Origin: Hepsetus odoe
Taxonomy: Eukaryota > Chordata > Actinopteri > Characiformes > Hepsetidae
Assembly: GCA_017165825.1 (NCBI GenBank)
Contig: CM029370.1
Location: 21,694,186-21,758,185 of the forward strand
Direction: 5' to 3'
Length of the DNA: 64,000 nt
The notes under the pieces are model-generated. The model was not told the DNA's origin and did not search any database. It worked only from the letters and a program-made list of their open reading frames with translations. A program made the position numbers and the translations under genes. Positions within the stretch are counted from its first letter, which is position 1; each line of letters starts with the position of its first letter. This document shows positions 60,106 through 64,000 of this stretch, one piece after another.

Positions 60106-62896
60106 AGAGGGAGTGTCAGAGTATTTTTTCATTTAGTAAAGTATTATAACAAAACAAGGTATTACAAAAGCACTGTTCATTAATTGCTGTTGAAATCAAG
60201 GTTCTGGGATTTCTACTGAAATAAAAATAAAAAAAGCAGGTGCACACATGTGTAAACTTGTACTCTTTATACAAGAGAAGCAAATCTAGTCTAGCAATCT
60301 GTGAGCTAAGTTCTCTACCCAACCATTCCAATCTGTCTCTTAGCTCTTCTTTCACGAATCCATACCAGTTCTCGGTTAGTTCATTCTCCTTCTTTCTCCT
60401 TTGCCTCCAGCTATCTTTCTAGTATCTGCTGCAGTCTATAGTATATTAGCTATCCCATATTATCTACTGCTCTGTCATTTCATTCTCATTGCCAATTTCT
60501 CTTTACCCTCCTACTCCTCTCTGTCATTTCTCATTTCCTCTCTTATCTACCCTGGCTGTAACAATGTCTTCCTGGTGATGCTGTATTTAGGCCAATTCTA
60601 TCACCTCTGTCAGATTCACTCAGTGCATACCCAGTTAAGTCTCACTCTCAGCTGTTCCTGATTGTTCTTGGTTCCCACAGCCAGTCCTCTCGTATCACTA
60701 GTCATGGGTTTTAATGCATTAAGAGTATATTCATTTGATGGGTGCCCCATCTTTTGACAGCACACAGCACGACACTTAATGTATTTGGAGACATTGGATG
60801 GCACAGTGCCAAAAGATAAACACACACTTTTCATACTCTTTAAAAGGGTCATTTATCGTGTTTTTTTTTTCTTGAGATGAATCATCAATAAAAGATGAAG
60901 ATCAATAAGTGGGCTATATAATTCATTTCCTCATTAATTTGCAGCCTCTCTTTATCACACAGTCTTACTATTTGTTTTTGTGCTAAAAAAATACAATTAT
61001 CATCTCCTGTAAATTATTTCTGTTTTGACAGGCTGCCCTGCACTGTCTGTATCATAAAGCGGTTTGACCTGAAACCAATCCAAAAAGCAAATATAAAAGT
61101 TTAATAAGCAGACATATGTTAATGATATCACTAAAACAATTCATTAAAAATAGGTTTCTTCTCATTTTGTTTCTGCAGTGTATTGCTTATCTCAGTCACT
61201 TTGGGTTTTTTTTTCTATTAAAAGAGCCCTTTAATTTTTTTCTTTCGGCTGCTCCCATTTATGTGTCGCCACAGTGGATCAACCGTCTCCAATTCTTCCA
61301 GTCCTCTGCATCTTCATGCTTCAAACCAACCACCTGTATCTCCTCACTCCATGTCCATAAACCTCCTCTTTGGTTTTCCTCTTCTCCTCTTTCCTGGCAG
61401 CTCCATCTTCAACAGCCTTCTCCTAATATAAGCCTCCTCTGGACATGTCCAAACCAACGCAACCTTGCTTCTCTAACCTTGTCTCCAAGACGTATAACCT
61501 GAGCTGTCCCTCTAATATTCTCAATTCTAATCCTGTCCATGCTCGTCACACCCAACGAAAATCTCAGCATCTTTAATAAGAGCCCTTTAATAGCAATAGA
61601 TATCACCACACAGTGTCTGACTAGTAGCCATTTCATCCTTTTCCTGACCTTACTGCAGTCCTTCACCATAAAACAACCATTTCAACACACAGCCATACAT
61701 GGTCACATGCCTTTTGTACTTAACATGGACCAAAAAATTGAGCCTTGTAAATCATGAATGGATATGCATCCCCCAGTGTGTGACAGTATCAAATTTCAAT
61801 AAATCGCCTTCTGCTGGACAGCAAGTGAATGAATTTGCTCTTATGCAGGAAAGGATAGGAGATGCTCCAGAGAGGTCAACCAACAGGGTCTTTGCTGTCA
61901 TTTTAAAGGTCAAAGGTCGCTAAGTCAGAACACCACTATCAGTGCATGAATGGAAGAGACAAAAGAATTCGCAGCAGGAACAATGAAAATGAATGAAATA
62001 ATACTCAAAAATGGGAAAGCACAGCTGTTAATTGGCCAAGCTGCAAGTTTAAAAATGCGAGAATAGTTAGATCCATTAGCATCATGAAAAATCAGCAAGC
62101 AACCAGGGAGGCTATTTAAAAAAATCTCAGCTAGAGCGTTATTTGGGAAGCACATAGAGCCTCTCAATATATTGCTTGTTAATTATATTGAAATACCGAC
62201 TTTTTAAATGAGATTTTAAACATATATAATACAACTAAGTATAACACAATATGTAAATAACTCACAAAATATTCACTAGATGTTTAATGATCATCCTTTA
62301 ACCTTGTTAAACCAAAATGTTTTTCAAGAGCCAATTAAGAAGATTGGTCTTAATCGCAGTTATGTAGTTATGTAACATAATTACAATATAGTATTTTGCT
62401 AATATCAGCCAGCTCTGCAAAAACTCCACATGGCAAGGGACACCTCAGCACTTGCATGTATAGAAATCTAGGCTGCTTCTGTTCAATAACAACAATAAGC
62501 TTGAACAGCAAAACTCTCAAAACAATCAAAACTCATACGATCTTACAGATGTCACTTACAAGGGAGGCAGGATGCAGTTTTCCTCTCACGGCAGGACTGA
62601 GTGCGTCTGAGAGGACGCTCTGGTTCTTCTTTACTGTCCACTCTGAGCATTGGCCGTGGTGTCCATAGTGACTCGGGTCTTTGGTGGACTTTGGAGGCCA
62701 AGAGCCTGCGGCGGAAGCTACCATCCACTTTGGGGCTAAAGTTGTTGCTCAGGTCCTGAGCCGAGAGCAGGGGCTGAGTATTGCCCATCTTGTGGCTGCA
62801 ATGGCTGAGGGGCTTGGCCTTGCGCTCCTCATTGCAAGATCTGGAGGAGCAGCCCAGCAGTTGGGCCGAGGACAGGCACTGGACATATGTCAGCAT
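25724..62896 (-). CDS. nhsl1: NHS-like protein 1 (Nance-Horan family), eight-exon model
   Basis: In transcript order: 62896-62560 (candidate first exon), 42580-42428, 40149-40013, 38105-37913, 36367-36236, 34602-31372, 29804-29678 and 26399-25724 (TAA at 25726-25724). All introns are GT-AG and all phases agree: 4986 nt, 1661 residues, near mammalian NHSL1 (about 1600). Exon 2 gives the family block VSNLDEESKWTVHYTAPWHQ; exon 4 LPTPEEKMRQQAQ; exon 5 an NLS-like RRPKKVKRRKT; the 3.2-kb exon SGCQTEEVKIVPPSMRRIRA, KPPLPPARTDSLRRKPK (candidate SH3 ligand) and poly-proline runs; exons 7-8 PRTTEDLFAAIHR|SKRKVLGRR and YGRSRTPPSAASSKY. NHSL1 acts at the leading edge and binds the Scar/WAVE complex through Abi; a zebrafish orthologue is needed for facial motor neuron migration. 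The first exon lacks the N-terminal WAVE-homology domain of long isoforms, whose exon probably lies beyond the window. Confidence 0.92.
26400..29677 (-). other. nhsl1 last intron
   Basis: 3.3-kb intron with no coding signal. It contains the TAATCC cluster at 27767-27831 and a T-run at about 29327-29343; otherwise AT-rich. Confidence 0.8.
27767..27831. promoter_or_regulatory. Candidate enhancer: three TAATCC-type homeodomain sites, nhsl1 last intron
   Basis: GGGATTA at about 27767-27773, then an inverted pair GGGATTA (27812-27818) and TAATCCC (27825-27831) separated by six bases. TAATCC is the K50 homeodomain site (OTX, CRX, PITX). The stretch 27690-27950 is less AT-rich and more complex than its surroundings, as conserved non-coding elements often are; conservation itself cannot be tested here. 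Confidence 0.35.
29678..29804 (-). CDS. nhsl1: nhsl1 exon 7
   Basis: A 127-bp exon encoding GEVFESDAVDSSPSASINGE, then EDMVTPTRPRTTEDLFAAIHR. The last part is nearly invariant in NHSL1 proteins. Acceptor GTCTCTCAG, donor CACAG|GTACCC. In phase 1, out phase 2. Confidence 0.95.
29805..31371 (-). other. nhsl1 intron 6
   Basis: 1.6-kb intron. About 30440-30550 is C-rich and 30600-30990 strongly purine-rich (GAGAGA-type) on the + strand. No exon is seen; the flanking exons are phase-compatible without one. Confidence 0.75.
31372..34602 (-). CDS. nhsl1: nhsl1 giant exon 6 (1077 codons)
   Basis: A single 3231-bp exon without stop carries two-thirds of the protein. It is Ser/Thr/Pro-rich and disordered. 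Notable segments: SGCQTEEVKIVPPSMRRIRAQ near its start, VVSPHA-like VSPHAAYSTSLIPNATLS, KKPPLPPARTDSLRRK at about 33420-33470, SESLIATLQ-like LNESLIATLQQSLQNG, SPSSGYSSQSNTPTAGTPVP, VPERKSSLLSSVSISSSS, a poly-proline core (about 32350-32400) and FPPPPPP at 32450-32470, an EVH1 (Ena/VASP) ligand form. It ends in a Glu/Asp-rich stretch. Large central exons of this kind are typical of the NHS family. Confidence 0.96.
34603..36235 (-). other. nhsl1 intron 5 with compound microsatellite
   Basis: 1.6-kb intron. A TG/TA/CA/CATA compound microsatellite occupies about 34940-35058. No other feature is seen. Confidence 0.8.
36236..36367 (-). CDS. nhsl1: nhsl1 exon 5
   Basis: 132 bp encoding ETFDRQASVRRSLLNTDTLA and RRPKKVKRRKTISGLPDNIQ, with a dense basic cluster that could act as a nuclear localisation signal. 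Phase 1 in, phase 1 out, so this exon can be skipped without a frameshift. Confidence 0.95.
37913..38105 (-). CDS. nhsl1: nhsl1 exon 4
   Basis: 193 bp, phase 0 in and phase 1 out. It encodes STTSSAEEEKSSNPMKAQTS, then the conserved PPLPTPEEKMRQQAQAVLTD and IVPINVTG. The second half is invariant in the family, the first half variable. Confidence 0.95.
39238..39475 (-). mobile_element. tRNA-derived SINE (long-tail family) with perfect 13-bp TSD, reversed, nhsl1 intron 3
   Basis: The body is 39238-39475, with the duplication GCCGAGGAGGTCA at 39225-39237 and 39476-39488. It is very close to the 21500 copy: GTCAGTCATTTTC tail, TTGTCCCAAGCGGGG, CACCCTGGACAGGTCG, CTTGCTCAAGGGTACCTC, B-box complement GGGTTCGAACC and A-box complement CCTAACCACTAGGCCA. 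The element reads in the same direction as nhsl1. Confidence 0.94.
39597..39785. repeat. (GA)n/(GATA)n/(GACA)n compound microsatellite, nhsl1 intron 3
   Basis: A GA run (39597-39626) is followed by about twelve GATA units from 39637 and then mixed GACA/GATA units to about 39770. Confidence 0.95.
39875..39888 (+). promoter_or_regulatory. CTCF consensus match, nhsl1 intron 3
   Basis: CCAGCAGAGGGCAG fits CCASYAGRKGGCRS at all 14 positions, about 125 bp downstream (in nhsl1 direction) of exon 3. It is the best such match I found in the window. Confidence 0.5.
40013..40149 (-). CDS. nhsl1: nhsl1 exon 3
   Basis: 137 bp, phase 1 in and phase 0 out, encoding ECDKLRKDGFRSSQYYSQGP, TFSGSSYSHSS and an acidic EDEDVEDDEADNK tail. 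The SSQYYSQGPTF block is conserved in NHSL1. Confidence 0.95.
41697..41738. repeat. (CA)n(TA)n microsatellite, nhsl1 intron 2
   Basis: An AC run of about 30 bp, then ATATATAT. Confidence 0.9.
42428..42580 (-). CDS. nhsl1: nhsl1 exon 2 (first shared coding exon)
   Basis: 153 bp, phase 1 in and out, encoding VSNLDEESKWTVHYTAPWHQ, QENVFLPTSRPACVEELHRQ and AKVNLKTALR. It is the most conserved block of the NHS family. Its phase-1 entry accepts either candidate first exon at 62560 or 63019, and any others upstream of the window. Confidence 0.96.
43695..43892 (-). mobile_element. tRNA-derived SINE (TTTAGC family), reversed, nhsl1 intron 1
   Basis: GGCATTTAGCTGACACTCTT and GAGTGACTTAC, then CCCCCTGGAGCAACTTGGGG, ending with a reversed A-box-like CCTACCACTAGACCAG. 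It is degenerate in the B-box region and ends are approximate. Confidence 0.7.
48763..48826. repeat. (CA)n microsatellite, nhsl1 intron 1
   Basis: An AC run with three GCAC interruptions, about 64 bp. Confidence 0.92.
49029..49077. repeat. (AG)n microsatellite, nhsl1 intron 1
   Basis: An uninterrupted AG run of about 48 bp. Confidence 0.95.
49706..49764. repeat. (GT)n microsatellite, nhsl1 intron 1
   Basis: A GT run with one GTTTGTG and one GAGTG interruption, followed by TCTGTCTG. Confidence 0.93.
52764..52956. repeat. 97-bp tandem duplication, nhsl1 intron 1
   Basis: TATTAACAACATTGACTAAA begins at 52764 and recurs (one C for T change) at 52861. Both units run through GGTAAGCCA, GTACTGTG, AAAACACTGATTA and GTATAGTATAATA to a GTTTACTGT end, with a few substitutions and small indels. 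Confidence 0.85.
53225..53415 (+). mobile_element. 5'-truncated SINE (short-tail family), nhsl1 intron 1
   Basis: Begins inside the core (AATAGGTTGCCCTGAGGTAC) and continues through AACAAGGTACTGTCCCCATC, AGCTGCCCCCTGCTGCATGG, TTAAATGCAGTGGCTGTATT and GTTTCACTATGACAAGTTGT. The tRNA head is missing. It carries a CTCF-like motif at 53299-53312 on the minus strand. Confidence 0.75.
54175..54485 (-). mobile_element. Reversed SINE/LINE-type interspersed repeat, nhsl1 intron 1
   Basis: A CTCC-rich tail repeat (54173-54206) is followed by CAGGACACGCTGGGGTCCAT, GGCCTGGACAGGTCGCCAGT, then GTGGGAGGAAACTGGAGCAC, AACATGTAAACTCCAAACAG and a B-box complement GGGAATCAAACCCAGGACC. The segments are familiar from common fish interspersed repeats; family name not assigned. 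Confidence 0.7.
55415..55590 (-). mobile_element. Reversed SINE (short-tail family), nhsl1 intron 1
   Basis: The reverse of the 7745/53225 type: GACAACTTGTCATTG, AACACAATGAAACGAATGCA, then CGGTACTTTGCTCAAGGGTA, CCTCGGGGCAACCTACTGGT, B-box complement GGGATTTGATCCC and a decayed A-box CTAACCTCTAAGCCA. The AGCTGCCCCCTGCTG-to-TTAAATGCAG part of the tail is shortened. Confidence 0.7.
60078..60107. repeat. Poly-T run, nhsl1 intron 1
   Basis: About 28 consecutive T. No retroelement body adjoins it. Confidence 0.8.
61222..61591 (-). mobile_element. 5'-truncated RTE/BovB-like LINE with 14-bp TSD, nhsl1 intron 1
   Basis: The body 61236-61577 is flanked by AAGAGCCCTTTAAT at 61222-61235 and 61578-61591. 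Read on the minus strand, it encodes the C-terminal end of a non-LTR reverse transcriptase ORF (VTSMDRIRIENIRG, then DKVREARLRWFGHVQRR), then frame-broken sequence, and finally the 3' end GATCCACTGTGGCGACACAT...GGGAGCAGCCGAAAG plus an A/T-rich run. The LRWFGHVxRR motif is typical of RTE-clade elements. The copy is a dead fragment, inserted in the same direction as nhsl1. Confidence 0.88.
62560..62896 (-). CDS. nhsl1: nhsl1 candidate first exon A
   Basis: An open frame from ATG at 62896 (context GCACCATG, in-frame TGA four codons upstream) ends in a strong donor, CCTT|GTAAGT, in phase 1. With exon 2 it gives ...ASCLP-S-VSNLDEES. It encodes 112 residues; a second in-frame ATG at 62788 (MGNTQPLLSAQDL) would leave 76. 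Ser/Arg-rich: RRTQSCRERK and PRPMLRVDSKEEPERP look like genuine, non-repetitive coding sequence. It lacks the WAVE-homology domain. That this exon is used is inferred from donor, phase and length. Confidence 0.65.
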
Positions 62897-63018
62897 GGTG
62901 CAAGCTCAGTCGGCCTGGGGGTTGTGTTAGGGGCTTCACCCCCTCCTCCCTCTCGCTCTGTCACTCACCCCCTCACCCACTGGTCTCAGTGTAGTCCCCA
63001 GATCCCTCCCTCACTCAC

Positions 63019-63211
63019 TCTTGAGGAAGGGAGGGGTCTGGACTATACTGCCCACCAGGGACCCTTCTTCAACTCCCTGCCTACTGAAGCCTCCAAAAGA
63101 TGAGGCCTCCACCTCCTCTACTTCTCTTTTCTTTTTTGCTTGGCCTTTCTCTCTAGAGGCTTCAATGAAATCGATTCTGTCAAACAAAGAGGCCAGTTCG
63201 CTGAGTTTCAT
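63019..63211 (-). CDS. nhsl1: nhsl1 candidate first exon B
   Basis: ATG at 63211 (A at -3) opens MKLSELASLFDRIDFIEASR, a Lys/Glu-rich AKKKREVEEVE stretch, and ...QTPPFLK, ending at AAGA|GTGAGT in phase 1: 64 residues. Spliced to exon 2 it gives FLK-T-VSNLDEES. Mammalian NHSL1 has a short alternative N-terminus ending Lys-Thr at this junction, but its sequence otherwise differs. It lies 123 bp upstream of exon A, so the two could be separate starts from one promoter region. Confidence 0.5.
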
Positions 63212-64000
63212 TTTACTTGTGGACCAGCATCTTCAAAACAAGCAGCGGCTCATTCAGACTGCGCTCAGGCATCTCTGCAATTTCTCAACTGCAGCCTTCA
63301 GTCTAAAGTTGAAAGTAATCAACAAGGACCATGAAATAATATACAAAAAGAAAAATACTCCCACAATATTAAATCCAGCACGTAAACCTCATGTCTTCTC
63401 AGATAAGCAGGGCAATCTCTTCACAGTTTAGGTTGCCTGATCCAGAGCAAAAGCTATGCAGGTGCAGATGCCATAAAGAAACATCCAGACTTTTCTAATG
63501 TGTGGTCAGGGCTGTTATCTTCTGTTGCTCTTCCCCTCTGTTATTTTTTGCACTGGACATTGATCAGGGCTGACTGGTCGACATGGCCAGCCTCCTCCTG
63601 GACCTCTCCTGGGCTAATCTCTTAACCCAGATTAACTGCCTTTGCTCCTCTTCATCCACATATACACACGCTGTCACACAGATGGCCACCAAGGTACAGG
63701 TAATTAATTCCAAACATAAAGCCATGAGCCAAAGGACACAGAAAAACAAGCCCATTTTTATTGGCTACCCAATCCCGCTTTAGGCAGCACATTCTTGCAT
63801 TTTGAATAAACATGAAAGCTGAGAATAAACATACATTATTATACAAGGTCATACATGGTTTAATCACAGCTAACAATCAGGAAAAGATCAATAATTAAGG
63901 TTATGCCAATATGAAAAATATGGCATTTTTAAGAAACAATTGATAGAAACCAGCAAATAGAATTTGTTATAATCTGAACTAATCCAATAGTTATTGTTAA
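63212..64000 (-). other. Sequence upstream of the nhsl1 candidate first exons
   Basis: No exon is recognised. It would hold a promoter for the short nhsl1 isoforms, but I find no clear TATA, CpG-dense block or strong motif. It may equally be intron of a longer nhsl1 transcript starting outside the window. Confidence 0.4.

Larger units (their letters stand above)
42581..62559 (-). other. nhsl1 intron 1 (about 20 kb), no internal gene recognised
   Basis: I see no protein-like frame on either strand. It holds microsatellites ((CA)n 44329-44349 and 48763-48826; (AG)n 49029-49077; (GT)n 49706-49764; poly-T about 60079-60107), SINEs at 43695, 53225, 54175 and 55415, an RTE-like fragment at 61236, a 97-bp tandem duplication at 52764, and complex low-repeat patches such as 51130-51300 and 56330-56620 that may be conserved elements. 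Short alternative first exons could be hidden here. Confidence 0.6.

Noticed and set aside
62783..62788. N-myristoylation of an isoform starting MGNTQP (ATG at 62788)
   Set aside because: The family rule wants a small residue (S, T, A, G, C or N) at position 5 counted from the Gly; here it is Pro. An upstream in-frame ATG at 62896 also exists.

Overview
The window is ordinary nuclear DNA of a vertebrate, almost certainly a teleost fish. It has multi-exon genes with GT-AG introns, long AT-rich introns full of (CA)n, (GA)n and (GATA)n microsatellites, and tRNA-headed SINEs of the fish type. It carries a gene set (wtap, acat2, kif25, hebp2, nhsl1) whose human counterparts all lie on 6q24-q27. 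I cannot name the species from the sequence alone.

Layout. 1-3030: last two coding exons and 3'UTR of wtap (+), whose 5' part lies outside the window. 3536-8369: complete acat2 (+), nine exons, 395 codons. 9745-18768: complete kif25 (+), fifteen coding exons, 590 codons. 20279-22530: complete hebp2 (+), four coding exons, 193 codons, behind a non-coding first exon. 25724 to about 63211: nhsl1 (-), tail to tail with hebp2. It has seven shared coding exons (25724-42580) and, about 20 kb upstream, two phase-compatible candidate first exons (62560-62896 and 63019-63211). All exon joins were checked by hand for GT-AG and phase; each of the three small genes and the nhsl1 model gives one uninterrupted reading frame.

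The genes do not form a pathway. wtap is an m6A-writer subunit, acat2 a cytosolic thiolase that feeds sterol synthesis, kif25 a kinesin-14-like motor, hebp2 a SOUL-family heme-binding protein, and nhsl1 a Nance-Horan-family regulator of actin and the WAVE complex. Their value as a group is conserved synteny.

The accessory content is mostly mobile. Three copies of one tRNA-derived SINE carry perfect 13-14 bp target-site duplications, and so does a 5'-truncated RTE-like LINE. One of the SINEs landed about 20 bp upstream of the polypyrimidine tract of a kif25 exon. Regulatory candidates include an exact GTCACGTGAC palindrome plus CCAAT box ahead of hebp2, a phased array of inverted CCAAT boxes with an SRE-like site in acat2 intron 1, paired TAATCC sites in an nhsl1 intron, and several CTCF-like motifs. 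I saw no CRISPR, phage, operon or novel enzyme system. The most interesting points are the SINE and splice-site arrangement, the modular SINE families and the regulatory clusters.
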